From: Pseudoduganella rivuli
Lineage (GTDB): Bacteria; Pseudomonadota; Gammaproteobacteria; Burkholderiales; Burkholderiaceae_D
Assembly: GCF_009674485.1 (NCBI RefSeq)
Contig: NZ_WKJJ01000009.1
Location: 248,001-312,000 of the forward strand
Direction of reading: 5' to 3'
DNA: 64,000 nt
Shown: positions 9,591 to 17,917 of the stretch, one piece after another
Numbering within the stretch: position 1 is the first letter of the stretch
Layout of the letters: the number at the start of each line of letters is the position of its first letter
Made by a program: the position numbers and the translations under genes
The notes under the pieces: model-generated
What the model was told of the DNA's origin: nothing
Seen by the model: only the letters and a program-made list of their open reading frames with translations
The model's database searches: none

Positions 9591-10507
9591 ACGATATTGT
9601 CCGCATGGACCAGCTGGCCGCGTTGCGCGCCCTGCGCAAGGTGGTCGAGCTGGGCAGTTTTACCGCCGCCGCGGAAGCGCTGGGCTTGTCCCACACCGCC
9701 ATTTCCCGCCAGATCGCCCAGCTGGAAGCCAAGCTGGGCAGCCAACTGCTGAACCGCACCACACGCCGCTTTGCGCTGACCGAAGCGGGCAAGCAATACT
9801 ATGAAGCGTGCAAGCAAATCCTCGATGCGCTCGATGCGGCGGACCGCGCCGTCAGCGACCACCAGGCCCGCCCGGCCGGCACGTTGCGCATCAATGCGCC
9901 GATGGCGTTCGGCACGCTGGAACTGGCGGAATGGCTGCCGGATTTCCTGGCCCGGTACCCGGAATTGCAGGTCGACCTGGTCTGCAACGACCGCATCGTC
10001 GACCTGATCGAAGACGGTTTTGACGTGGCGCTGCGGCTGACGCGCGAACTGCCGGACTCCACCTTGATCGCGAAACGGCTGGCCACCAGCGACGTGTTGC
10101 TGGTGGCCAGCCCGCAATACCTGGCGCGCCATGGCACACCGCAAACGCCCCAGGATTTGCTGGCGCATAACTGCATGACGTACACGCAGGTGCTGCGGCC
10201 CCAGGACTGGACCTTCATCGACGCCGACGGCGTGGCGCAAACCATCGCCGTGCGGGGCACGCTGCAAGCCAATACGGGGATCGCGCTGCGCACGGCCGCG
10301 TTGCGCGGCCTCGGCGTCGCCACCACGGCATCGTTCATCGTGCACGAGGACTTGAAGGCGGGCCGTCTCGTGAAGCTGTTGCCGGCCTATGCGCTGAAAC
10401 CGCGCGAACTGTATGCGCTGTACCCGCACAACCGGCATCTGTCGCCGAAAGTGCGGGCCTTTGTCGATTACGCGGCGGACGTGTACCGCGGGCGGCGCTG
10501 GGACTGA
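9587..10507 (+). CDS. LysR-family transcriptional regulator
   Basis: DNA-binding regulator. The N-terminal winged helix shows FTAAAEALGLSHTAISRQ and LEAKLGSQLLNRTTRR (about residues 22-62), followed by a periplasmic-binding-like effector domain typical of the CrgA/DsdC-type branch. The first start is GTG 9587, overlapping the fmt stop as GTGA; ATG 9605 is the alternative and removes six residues. Either way it sits directly on the housekeeping fmt, which is an odd place for a regulator. It converges with the tautomerase and hydrolase genes that it may control. Effector unknown. Confidence 0.9.
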   Translation: MNDIVRMDQLAALRALRKVVELGSFTAAAEALGLSHTAISRQIAQLEAKLGSQLLNRTTRRFALTEAGKQYYEACKQILDALDAADRAVSDHQARPAGTLRINAPMAFGTLELAEWLPDFLARYPELQVDLVCNDRIVDLIEDGFDVALRLTRELPDSTLIAKRLATSDVLLVASPQYLARHGTPQTPQDLLAHNCMTYTQVLRPQDWTFIDADGVAQTIAVRGTLQANTGIALRTAALRGLGVATTASFIVHEDLKAGRLVKLLPAYALKPRELYALYPHNRHLSPKVRAFVDYAADVYRGRRWD

Positions 10508-10525
10508 CCGCCCCCGGCACGCACG

Positions 10526-10927
10526 TTACATCGCCATCCGCTTCACCGCCCGCACCTGCTGCGTGATGCCACCCCAGCCCCATGCGGCAGGACGCGCATC
10601 ATCGATGTGCACGTAGCTGACTTCATGCAGCGGTCCCAGCAGTTCCGCCATGCCGTGATAAATCGCGTCGATATACGCGGCCTTTTCCAGCGCGGTATTG
10701 GTTTCGTCGCTGATCTTGATGTCGAGGAAGAAACTGGCCTTGCGCTGCGCCGCCATCGTCTTGCCGTCGACAAACCACTGCTGCAGCGGCACATACTGGA
10801 TGGCAATCGCCGTCAATTCCGGCGCCTTGTGCAGGATGCCTTGGGTGTGGCGCATCAGCAGCGCCGCAGCCTGTTCCGTTAATTGCGCATTGGGTTCGGC
10901 GGACATCGTCAGGTTCAAGATAGGCAT
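10526..10927 (-). CDS. Tautomerase family protein
   Basis: Protein of 133 residues starting MPILNLTMSAEPN. After removal of Met the N-terminal proline would be the catalytic base, as in 4-oxalocrotonate tautomerase and MIF-like enzymes. The start at ATG 10927 is chosen because it gives the required Pro next to Met and has GAGGAG upstream; an in-frame start 84 bases further up would bury the proline. It lies 28 bases downstream of the isochorismatase-family gene, so the two are probably cotranscribed. Substrate unknown. Confidence 0.82.
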   Translation of the reverse strand: MPILNLTMSAEPNAQLTEQAAALLMRHTQGILHKAPELTAIAIQYVPLQQWFVDGKTMAAQRKASFFLDIKISDETNTALEKAAYIDAIYHGMAELLGPLHEVSYVHIDDARPAAWGWGGITQQVRAVKRMAM

Positions 10928-10955
10928 GATCACACTCCTCGTTTCATGGGCAGGG

Positions 10956-11579
10956 TTAGTTGGCAACAACAGGCAGTTCCAGGATGGCGCCCGTGCTACG
11001 GACGTCGGCAAAGTTATCGTGCAGGGCCGTCAACGTGGCGCGGTGCAGGTCGGCGTGGGCCACGACGCCGCCTTGCCAGTCCGCGATATCGCGCGTTGCG
11101 CACGCATCGGCCGCCACCAGCACACGGTAGCTGCCCGCGCCAAAACTGCGCGCTTCGCGCACGGCGGTCGATACGCACATGTGCGTCATCAGTCCCGCCA
11201 CCACCAGCGTATGGACGCCCAGCGCCTGCAATTGCGCGTGCAAATCCGTGCCGGCAAAGCTGGCCACGCGGTCCTTGGTCACGACATGGTGATCTGGCGC
11301 AGGCGCCAGCAATGGATGGATCTGCGCCGCATGGCTGCCGGCGGCAAACAGCGCACCGTTCGCGGCCCCCACGTGCTGCACATGGAACACGGGCATGCCG
11401 AGGCGGTCCGCCCATGCCAGCAGGCGCGCCGCGTTGCGCGCGGCCGGCAAGCCGTCCGGCAGTGGCAGCTTGCCATCGTAGTATTCATTCTGGAAATCGA
11501 TCAGCACCAGCGCGGTGGCGGCGGGATCGGCGTGGACTACCGGCGCGATGCCGGCAATGGTGCGGATGGTTTGCGTCAT
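10956..11579 (-). CDS. Isochorismatase-family cysteine hydrolase
   Basis: Alpha/beta hydrolase of the isochorismatase/nicotinamidase superfamily, 207 residues. The catalytic triad is visible as Asp28 (LVLIDFQNEYY), Lys102 (VVTKDRVASF) and Cys135 (LMTHMCVSTA). The superfamily covers amidases such as nicotinamidase as well as isochorismatase, so the reaction cannot be fixed. ATG 11579, preceded by GGAG, is preferred over an in-frame ATG at 11600. It precedes the tautomerase gene and may form a small catabolic or detoxification unit with it under the nearby LysR protein. Confidence 0.85.
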   Translation of the reverse strand: MTQTIRTIAGIAPVVHADPAATALVLIDFQNEYYDGKLPLPDGLPAARNAARLLAWADRLGMPVFHVQHVGAANGALFAAGSHAAQIHPLLAPAPDHHVVTKDRVASFAGTDLHAQLQALGVHTLVVAGLMTHMCVSTAVREARSFGAGSYRVLVAADACATRDIADWQGGVVAHADLHRATLTALHDNFADVRSTGAILELPVVAN

Positions 11580-11700
11580 GATGGGCTCCGTGGGTTGCAA
11601 TGGAGTCCATCTTAATTAGTTCACTTTGCGCACACCATATCAGTTGAATCACATGATTTGCATGGAAATCACACAAATCAATGGTGACGGTGACCGCGAT

Positions 11701-11752
11701 CCGATATTGTTCAGGCGCAGGCGCAGGCTCAGGTTCTGGTCTTCGCCGCCAT
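11701..11752 (-). pseudogene. Glycosyltransferase gene fragment (partial duplicate)
   Basis: Aligned by eye to 13285-13330 inside the glycosyltransferase gene, in the same orientation. The two agree except for one substitution and a 6-base duplication. Read on the minus strand it encodes GGEDQNLSLRLRLNNIG, against GGEDQNLGLRLNNIG in the intact gene. It is a remnant with no open gene around it and is joined directly to the fmt fragment. Confidence 0.85.
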
Positions 11753-11826
11753 GACGGAATTGCAAAAGCCGGGCGGCAAGCGAATTTATTAAAGGTTTTA
11801 CGCTGGATGGCTTGCGCTTCGACTGA
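11751..11826 (+). pseudogene. fmt 3'-end fragment (diverged remnant)
   Basis: The first 30 bases or so match fmt at 9502-9530 exactly (TELQKPGGK). A 14-base gap relative to fmt then shifts the frame. The last 45 bases match fmt 9546-9590 at 34 of 45 positions, including the stop codon. In the fmt frame they would encode EFIKGFTLDGLRFD against EFIKGFPLDGLTFE, and five of the eight changed codons are synonymous. That pattern fits a piece of another species' fmt rather than simple decay of a local copy. Confidence 0.85.
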
Positions 11827-11899
11827 CGCCATCTGTTGCGTATACCACGCCGAATTTGCTGGTTTGCCGCCCAACACCGATTGGGAGGATTAAAATTGA

Positions 11900-11913
11900 C
11901 TAATTGCAATTAG
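11900..11913. promoter_or_regulatory. 14-bp perfect palindrome, possible operator
   Basis: CTAATTGCAATTAG reads identically on both strands. It begins inside a TTGAC sequence about 75 bases before the RTX/DUF4214 gene start. AT-rich dyads of this type are typical of repressor sites. Assignment as an operator is inference. Confidence 0.35.
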
Positions 11914-11974
11914 CTGGCAATATGCCGAGGCTTGTTGCCACTCCCTTTTCCCCGATACCCCGAGGTGCTTACTT

Positions 11975-13024
11975 ATGTATGATGCACAAGCGTCAACCAC
12001 TATAACGGCGCTCCAGACTGGCAACTCCGCCATCTTTAGCGATGCAACCATCAACAACATACTGGCGCTGACCACCAAGGCCAATGACACGACGGTCCGC
12101 TTCGACCAAGTCACACCCGACTCCAGCGGTAACGTGACCGTCCCCTCCGGCGCTGAAGTGGTGCTGGTGACGACGTCCGATACGGCACAAACCACGATCG
12201 CTCCGCCAGCCAATGCCCCGGTCGTGATTTTCCAGGGCCGCGGCGGTGTGATCGCCACGATTAACGATGCCGCCGCTTCCGTGCCATCCAACGACCAGAC
12301 CCATGTGGACCGCGTGGTTATCGGTTCGGCGGGCAACGACAAGATCATTGTCGCGGATGCGCGCAACACGCAGGTCATCCTGGGCACAGGCAACAGCACG
12401 GTCACGACCGGGGCTGGCGTCGATACCGTGGTCGCAGGCCTGGGCAACAGCACCGTGGTCGGCGGCAGCGGCGACTACGCGGTGGTCAAACTGGCCGGCA
12501 ACGCCGCCAACTACCAGGTCAGCACCACCAACGGCCACGCGGTGGTCACCGACACGACGACGAATAAGGTCACCGACATCTCGAAAATCCAGTATGTACA
12601 ACTGGATAATGGCAATGCCCTGGTGTTTGCGAAGGACAGCATCGAGGCGGCCATCGCCAATCTGTACCATACCGCGTTCGGGCGCGACGCCGACGCGGGC
12701 GGGCTGGATTACTGGTTCGATCTCGGCCGTGCGGGCGCCTCCCTGAAGCAGATTGCCGACGCGTTCACGCATTCCGCCGAATTCGCCGTGCGCGCACTGC
12801 TCGACGACACGTCGTTTGTGCAGCAGCTCTATCAGACCACATTCAATCGCGCGGGTGAAAGCGCCGGCGTGGCGTATTGGGTCGATGCGCTGCAACACGG
12901 CGCCTCGCGTGCCGACCTGATCCAGAGCTTCTCGACGATCGCCGTGCAGAACATCACGCACACGGCAGTACATCAGGAAGCCCAGGTAGTCGGCAGCATC
13001 ACCATTGTAACGGGCATCATTTAA
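11975..13024 (+). CDS. RTX-like protein with DUF4214 domain
   Basis: Protein of 349 residues, probably exported by a type I system. It has no N-terminal signal peptide. Residues 113-165 carry RTX-like calcium-binding repeats (GSAGNDKIIV, GAGVDTVVAGLG, GGSGDYAVV). Residues 225-330 hold two DUF4214 units, starting LYHTAFGRDADAGGLDYW and LYQTTFNRAGESAGVAYW. The hydrophobic end (VGSITIVTGII) fits a type I secretion tail. GAGGTG lies just before ATG 11975. No ABC exporter, membrane fusion protein or TolC gene is in the window. It converges with the glycosyltransferase across a strong palindrome. DUF4214 has no settled function. Confidence 0.82.
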   Translation: MYDAQASTTITALQTGNSAIFSDATINNILALTTKANDTTVRFDQVTPDSSGNVTVPSGAEVVLVTTSDTAQTTIAPPANAPVVIFQGRGGVIATINDAAASVPSNDQTHVDRVVIGSAGNDKIIVADARNTQVILGTGNSTVTTGAGVDTVVAGLGNSTVVGGSGDYAVVKLAGNAANYQVSTTNGHAVVTDTTTNKVTDISKIQYVQLDNGNALVFAKDSIEAAIANLYHTAFGRDADAGGLDYWFDLGRAGASLKQIADAFTHSAEFAVRALLDDTSFVQQLYQTTFNRAGESAGVAYWVDALQHGASRADLIQSFSTIAVQNITHTAVHQEAQVVGSITIVTGII

Positions 13025-13080
13025 GCGCCCGGCAGCGGGCAGCGCACGATTGTGCACATGCCGCGCGCCGGTGACGCCGC

Positions 13081-13125
13081 GGGCGAGCACGGCACCGTCA
13101 TGAATGACGGTTGCCGTGCTCGCCC
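13081..13125. terminator. Long inverted repeat between convergent genes (probable bidirectional terminator)
   Basis: Arms of 21 and 22 bases (13081-13101 and 13104-13125) pair perfectly except for one bulged T; core arm GGGCGAGCACGGCA. There is no T-run on either side, so it is not a textbook intrinsic terminator. The right arm also encodes the last residues of the glycosyltransferase (MGEHGNRHS). Confidence 0.6.
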
Positions 13126-13934
13126 ATTTGCCTGATCGGCGACACGCGCGGATACACATGCTTGCCGCTGCGCACTTGCTGGTTCCAGTCCTTGTTCGCC
13201 TGGTGCAGCGCCGCGTCGTAATAGCCGCGCCCGTGATCCAGGTGCAGGCTGACGATGGAATGGCGCGCCCGCACGCCCTTGATGCCGATATTGTTCAGGC
13301 GCAGGCCCAGGTTCTGGTCTTCGCCGCCATAGGCCATGCTTTCATCGAAACCACCCACTTTCAGCACGTCTTGCCGCCACGCGCAGGAATTCGCGCCGGA
13401 AAACACATTGCGGGGCGACAGGAAATCGTAAAACCGCTGCAAGCGGGGGTTGCGCAACAGGCGGTTGCGGCTCTTGGAAAACCCTGCGATGCCGCTCAAG
13501 AAGTCATGGTCGAACAGCCGCTGGCTCCGGATATCGGGAATCAAATCGTGCGTCTGGTGATATGCCTCGGGCACGCTGATATGGCTGCCGCCGGCCAGGA
13601 AAATCCCGGGCCGCATCAACTTGACGTAGGTATCGACGAAGTCGTCGCGCGGCACGCAATCGCCATCCGTAAACAGCAACATATCGCCGGACGCCTGCAA
13701 AATCGCCTTGTTCAGTGCACGGCATTTGCCAAAGCCACGGTGTTCCTGTGTCAAGTGCATCAGTGGCAAGTTCAAATGCGCGCTATTGGCGATGGCTTCG
13801 GCAATTTCAGGGAATTCGCCATCCTGCGACACGATGATTTCGTCGGCAGGACGTACCTGGGCCGCATAGCCGGCCAGCACGAACTCCATTTCCCGGCGCT
13901 TCTTGTGCGCGGAGATGATGACAGTGATTTTCAT
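13098..13934 (-). CDS. Family 2 glycosyltransferase
   Basis: Cytoplasmic GT-A sugar transferase of 278 residues. It starts MKITVIISAHKK, the usual GT2 N-terminus, has the nucleotide-sugar motif TDGDC (89-93, DxD), and a C-terminal acceptor/GGED motif at 203-206 within SMAYGGEDQNLGLRL, as in galactosyltransferase-like family 2/27 enzymes. It could build a capsule, exopolysaccharide or LPS sugar, but no such cluster surrounds it. Its last nine codons overlap the palindrome at 13081-13125, so the natural C-terminus may have been altered. A fragment of it is duplicated at 11701-11752. Confidence 0.88.
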   Translation of the reverse strand: MKITVIISAHKKRREMEFVLAGYAAQVRPADEIIVSQDGEFPEIAEAIANSAHLNLPLMHLTQEHRGFGKCRALNKAILQASGDMLLFTDGDCVPRDDFVDTYVKLMRPGIFLAGGSHISVPEAYHQTHDLIPDIRSQRLFDHDFLSGIAGFSKSRNRLLRNPRLQRFYDFLSPRNVFSGANSCAWRQDVLKVGGFDESMAYGGEDQNLGLRLNNIGIKGVRARHSIVSLHLDHGRGYYDAALHQANKDWNQQVRSGKHVYPRVSPIRQMGEHGNRHS

Positions 13935-14007
13935 GAGGGAACATTTTACGGGAAGCCACGGATATCCGGTATTGGAAGCCCCTCAGGTAGGACCGACAGG
14001 GTTGACG

Positions 14008-14013
14008 TATAAT
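14008..14013 (+). promoter_or_regulatory. Candidate -10 box for metH
   Basis: A perfect TATAAT lies 67 bases before the metH start. No good -35 box is seen at the proper spacing. The leader was read for cobalamin, SAM or SAH riboswitch motifs and none was recognised. Confidence 0.35.
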
Positions 14014-14079
14014 TTCAGACCCGGTAGAAAATCGGCACTCAGCCCGCACCTCCAGTCCAAAAAGCCTCGAAAGCCTGCA

Positions 14080-17000
14080 ATGACGAATACAGCCAAGCCC
14101 CCAGTATCCAAGACCGAAGCGCAATTACGCGGCATCCTCGCGAAACGCATCATGTTCCTGGATGGCGCGATGGGCACCATCATCCAGCAATACAAGCTCG
14201 ATGAGCTGGCTTACCGTGGCGGCCCCACCGGCCGTTTCGTGGACTTCACCGCGCCGGCCAATAGCGGCGCCCGTGAACTGTTCGTCAAGGGTAACAACGA
14301 GTTGCTGACCCTGACGCAACCGCAGGTAATCCAGGAAATCCACGAACGCTACCTGGCGGCCGGCGCCGACCTGATTGAAACGAATACCTTCGGCGCCACG
14401 TCGATCGCGCAGGAAGACTACCATATGGCCCACCTGGCCTATGAGATGAACGTGGAAGCGGCCAAGCTGGCCAAGGCCGCCACGGCCAAGTACAGCACGC
14501 CGGACAAGCCGCGCTTCGTCTGCGGCGCGCTGGGCCCGACGCCCAAGACCGCATCGATTTCACCGGACGTCAACGACCCGGCGGCCCGCAACGTCACGTT
14601 CGACCAGCTGGTGGCGTCGTACTATGAACAGGTCCGTGGCCTGGTGGATGGCGGTTCCGACGTGCTGCTGGTGGAAACCATTTTCGACACGCTGAACTGC
14701 AAGGCCGCGCTGTTTGCGATCGACCAGTATTTCGACGAGCGTCCAGACGTCGAGCGCCTGCCGCTGATGATTTCCGGCACCGTGACCGACGCTTCGGGCC
14801 GCATCCTGTCCGGCCAGACCGTGTCCGCGTTCTGGAATTCCGTGCGCCACGCGCGCCCGCTGACCATCGGCCTGAACTGCGCACTGGGCGCGGCGCTGAT
14901 GCGTCCCTACGCGGAAGAATTGTCGCAAATCGCCGATACCCACGTCTGCATTTACCCGAATGCCGGCCTGCCCAACCCGATGAGCGACACGGGCTTTGAC
15001 GAACTGCCGGCCGACACGTCCGCCCTGCTGCGCGAATTCGCCGATGCGGGCTTCATCAACGTCGCCGGCGGCTGCTGCGGCACCACGCCGGACCACATCA
15101 AGGCCATCGCGGAACTGCTGGCCGACGCCAAGCCGCGCACGGTCCCGGAAGTGAAAATCGCGCAGCGCCTGTCCGGCCTGGAGCCGTTCACCATCGATGA
15201 CGATTCGCTGTTCGTCAACGTGGGCGAGCGCACCAACGTGACGGGTTCGAAAGCGTTTGCCCGCATGATCCTCAACGAGCAGTACGACGAAGCATTGTCG
15301 GTGGCGCGCCAGCAGGTGGAAAACGGCGCCCAGGTCATCGACATCAATATGGATGAAGCGATGCTCGATTCGCAGGCGGCCATGACGCGCTTCCTGAACC
15401 TGATCGCATCGGAACCGGACATCTCGCGCGTGCCGATCATGATCGACTCGTCGAAGTGGTCGGTGATCGAGGCGGGCCTGAAGTGCGTGCAGGGCAAGTC
15501 CATCGTCAATTCGATCTCGATGAAGGAAGGCGAAGAGGAATTCATCCGCCAGGCCAAACTGTGCCGCCGCTACGGCGCCGCCGTGATCGTCATGGCCTTC
15601 GATGAAAAAGGCCAGGCCGACACCTTCGAGCGCAAGATTGAAATCTGCGAACGCGCCTACCGCGTGCTGGTGGACAAGGTCAACTTCCCGCCGGAAGACA
15701 TCATCTTCGACCCGAACATCTTTGCCGTGGCCACCGGTATCGAAGAGCACAACAACTATGCGGTGGACTTCATCAACGCCACGCGCTGGATCAAGGACAA
15801 CCTGCCGCACGCGAAGATTTCCGGCGGCGTGTCCAACGTGTCGTTCTCGTTCCGCGGCAACGACCCGGCGCGCGAAGCGATCCACACCGTGTTCCTGTAC
15901 CACGCGATCAAGGCCGGCATGACGATGGGTATCGTCAACGCGGGCATGGTCGGCGTCTACGACGATTTGCCGGCCGAACTGCGCGAGCGCGTGGAAGACG
16001 TGGTGCTGAACCGCCGCGACGATTCCACCGAACGCATGATCGAGTTTGCCGCCACGCTGAAAGCCGGCGGCAAGCAGCAGGAACAAAACCTGGAATGGCG
16101 CAACGCCCCGGTGGAAAAGCGCCTGGCGCACGCGCTGGTGCACGGCATCACGCAGTGGATCACGGACGACACGGAAGAAATGCGCCAGCAAGTGGCCAAC
16201 AGCGGCGGCCGTCCGATCAACGTGATCGAAGGCCCGCTGATGGATGGCATGAACATCGTCGGCGACCTGTTCGGCCAGGGCAAGATGTTCCTGCCGCAGG
16301 TGGTGAAATCGGCGCGCGTCATGAAGCAGGCCGTGGCGCACCTGATCCCGTTCATCGAGGAAGAAAAGAAAGCCGAAGAAGCGCGCACCGGCATCGTCGC
16401 CAAACCGAAAGGCAAGATCGTCATTGCCACCGTCAAGGGCGACGTGCACGACATCGGCAAAAACATCGTGTCGGTGGTCTTGCAGTGCAATAACTTTGAA
16501 GTGGTGAACATGGGCGTGATGGTGCCCGCGTCGGAAATCCTGGCCCGCGCCAAGGTGGAAAACGCGGACATCATCGGCTTGTCCGGCCTGATCACGCCAT
16601 CGCTGGAAGAAATGGCGCACGTGGCGCGCGAAATGCAGCGCGACGACCACTTCCGCATGATGAAGATCCCGCTGCTGATCGGCGGCGCCACTACCAGCCG
16701 CGCGCACACGGCCGTGAAGATCTCGCACAACTATGACGGCCCGGTGGTCTATGTGCCGGATGCGTCGCGTTCCGTCTCCGTCGCGCAATCGCTGCTGACG
16801 CCGGAAAGCCGCGACCAGTACATCGAAGAAATCGAACACGATTACGCCCGCATCCGCGAACAGCACGCCAGCAAGAAGGCGCTGCCATCCGTGTCGCTGG
16901 CCGCCGCCCGCGCCAACAAGGCCAAGCTCGAGTTTGCGCCGGTGCGCCCGAAATTCATCGGCCGCCGCGTCTTCAAGAACGTCGACCTGGCCACGTTGGC

Positions 17001-17859
17001 GCAATACATCGACTGGGGCCCGTTCTTCCAGACCTGGGACCTGGCCGGTCCCTTCCCTGCCATCCTGACGGACAGCGTGGTGGGTGAAGCGGCATCGAAA
17101 GTGTATGAAGAAGGCCAGCAATTGCTGAAGAAAGTCATCGACGGCCGCTGGCTGACGGCGAACGGTGTGGTCTCGCTGCTGCCGGCCAATACCGTCAACG
17201 ACGACGACATCGAGGTGTACACGGACGACAGCCGCGAACAGGTCGCGTTCACCTATTACGGCCTGCGCCAGCAGGGCGTCAAGCCCGTCATCGATGGCGT
17301 GCAGCGTCCGAACCAGTGCCTGGCCGACTTCATCGCGCCGAAGGATTCCGGCATCAAGGATTACATCGGCATGTTCGCCGTGACGGCGGGCCTGGGCATC
17401 GAAAAGTATGAGCAGCGCTTCGAAGATGCGCACGACGATTACTCGTCCATCATGCTGAAGGCGCTGGCCGACCGCCTGGCCGAAGCGTTTGCCGAATACA
17501 TGCACGAGCGCGTGCGCAAGGATTTGTGGGGCTATGCGGCGGACGAGACCCTGACCAACGAACAGTTGATCAAGGAAGCGTACAAGGGCATCCGCCCGGC
17601 GCCGGGCTATCCGGCCTGCCCGGAACACACGGTCAAGGCCGACATGTTCCACCACCTGCACGCAGAGGAAATCGGCATGGAACTGACGGAATCGTTCGCC
17701 ATGTATCCTGGCGCGGCCGTCTCCGGCTTCTACTTCGCGCATCCGGACTCGAAGTACTTCGTGGTCGGCAAGGTGGAAAGCGACCAGGTGGAAGACATGG
17801 TCAAACGCCGCAACGCCAGCAAGGAAGACGTGGAACGCTGGCTGGCGCCGAACCTGTAA
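14080..17859 (+). CDS. metH: Cobalamin-dependent methionine synthase
   Basis: Transfers a methyl group from 5-methyl-THF through cobalamin to homocysteine. All four modules are present in 1,259 residues: the homocysteine domain with zinc ligands Cys267 (LNCALGA), Cys332 and Cys333 (GGCCGTT); the pterin domain (NVGERTNVTGSKAF); the B12 domain with cobalt ligand His790 in GDVHDIGKN; and the C-terminal SAM-reactivation domain with GIRPAPGYPACPEHT. ATG 14080 is preferred over in-frame starts from 13903, which would overlap the divergent glycosyltransferase gene. The gene stands alone and has its own terminator. Confidence 0.98.
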   Translation: MTNTAKPPVSKTEAQLRGILAKRIMFLDGAMGTIIQQYKLDELAYRGGPTGRFVDFTAPANSGARELFVKGNNELLTLTQPQVIQEIHERYLAAGADLIETNTFGATSIAQEDYHMAHLAYEMNVEAAKLAKAATAKYSTPDKPRFVCGALGPTPKTASISPDVNDPAARNVTFDQLVASYYEQVRGLVDGGSDVLLVETIFDTLNCKAALFAIDQYFDERPDVERLPLMISGTVTDASGRILSGQTVSAFWNSVRHARPLTIGLNCALGAALMRPYAEELSQIADTHVCIYPNAGLPNPMSDTGFDELPADTSALLREFADAGFINVAGGCCGTTPDHIKAIAELLADAKPRTVPEVKIAQRLSGLEPFTIDDDSLFVNVGERTNVTGSKAFARMILNEQYDEALSVARQQVENGAQVIDINMDEAMLDSQAAMTRFLNLIASEPDISRVPIMIDSSKWSVIEAGLKCVQGKSIVNSISMKEGEEEFIRQAKLCRRYGAAVIVMAFDEKGQADTFERKIEICERAYRVLVDKVNFPPEDIIFDPNIFAVATGIEEHNNYAVDFINATRWIKDNLPHAKISGGVSNVSFSFRGNDPAREAIHTVFLYHAIKAGMTMGIVNAGMVGVYDDLPAELRERVEDVVLNRRDDSTERMIEFAATLKAGGKQQEQNLEWRNAPVEKRLAHALVHGITQWITDDTEEMRQQVANSGGRPINVIEGPLMDGMNIVGDLFGQGKMFLPQVVKSARVMKQAVAHLIPFIEEEKKAEEARTGIVAKPKGKIVIATVKGDVHDIGKNIVSVVLQCNNFEVVNMGVMVPASEILARAKVENADIIGLSGLITPSLEEMAHVAREMQRDDHFRMMKIPLLIGGATTSRAHTAVKISHNYDGPVVYVPDASRSVSVAQSLLTPESRDQYIEEIEHDYARIREQHASKKALPSVSLAAARANKAKLEFAPVRPKFIGRRVFKNVDLATLAQYIDWGPFFQTWDLAGPFPAILTDSVVGEAASKVYEEGQQLLKKVIDGRWLTANGVVSLLPANTVNDDDIEVYTDDSREQVAFTYYGLRQQGVKPVIDGVQRPNQCLADFIAPKDSGIKDYIGMFAVTAGLGIEKYEQRFEDAHDDYSSIMLKALADRLAEAFAEYMHERVRKDLWGYAADETLTNEQLIKEAYKGIRPAPGYPACPEHTVKADMFHHLHAEEIGMELTESFAMYPGAAVSGFYFAHPDSKYFVVGKVESDQVEDMVKRRNASKEDVERWLAPNL

Positions 17860-17870
17860 CACCAATGAAA

Positions 17871-17893
17871 ACGGGCCTTGCGGCCCGTTTTTT
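17871..17893 (+). terminator. Rho-independent terminator of metH
   Basis: ACGGGCC (17871-17877), loop TTGC, GGCCCGT (17882-17888), then eight or more T. With the A-rich left flank it may also serve the convergent EAL-HDOD gene. Confidence 0.88.
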
Positions 17894-17917
17894 TTACTGC
17901 GGTATTTTATGCTGCGG

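Larger units (their letters stand above)
11580..11974. other. Gene-free stretch with recombination scar
   Basis: These 395 bases separate two divergent genes and hold no convincing gene. The left part (11580-11700) is AT-richer and probably carries the promoter of the hydrolase-tautomerase pair. The middle (11701-11826) is built from fragments of two other genes of this window, annotated separately. The right part (11827-11974) contains a 14-bp palindrome and the ribosome site GAGGTG of the gene at 11975. Confidence 0.7.

Noticed and set aside
11649..11909. Open frame of 86 codons on the minus strand across the scar
   Set aside because: It only strings together the glycosyltransferase fragment and antisense fmt fragment; it is a remnant and not a gene.
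13935..14079. Possible riboswitch in the metH leader
   Set aside because: The 145-base leader shows no recognisable B12-box, SAM or SAH riboswitch core and no terminator-antiterminator pair.
14560..17865. Minus-strand open frame of 1,101 codons opposite metH
   Set aside because: Antisense shadow of a gene with all expected motifs; composition rich in Arg, His, Val and Asp with no family likeness.
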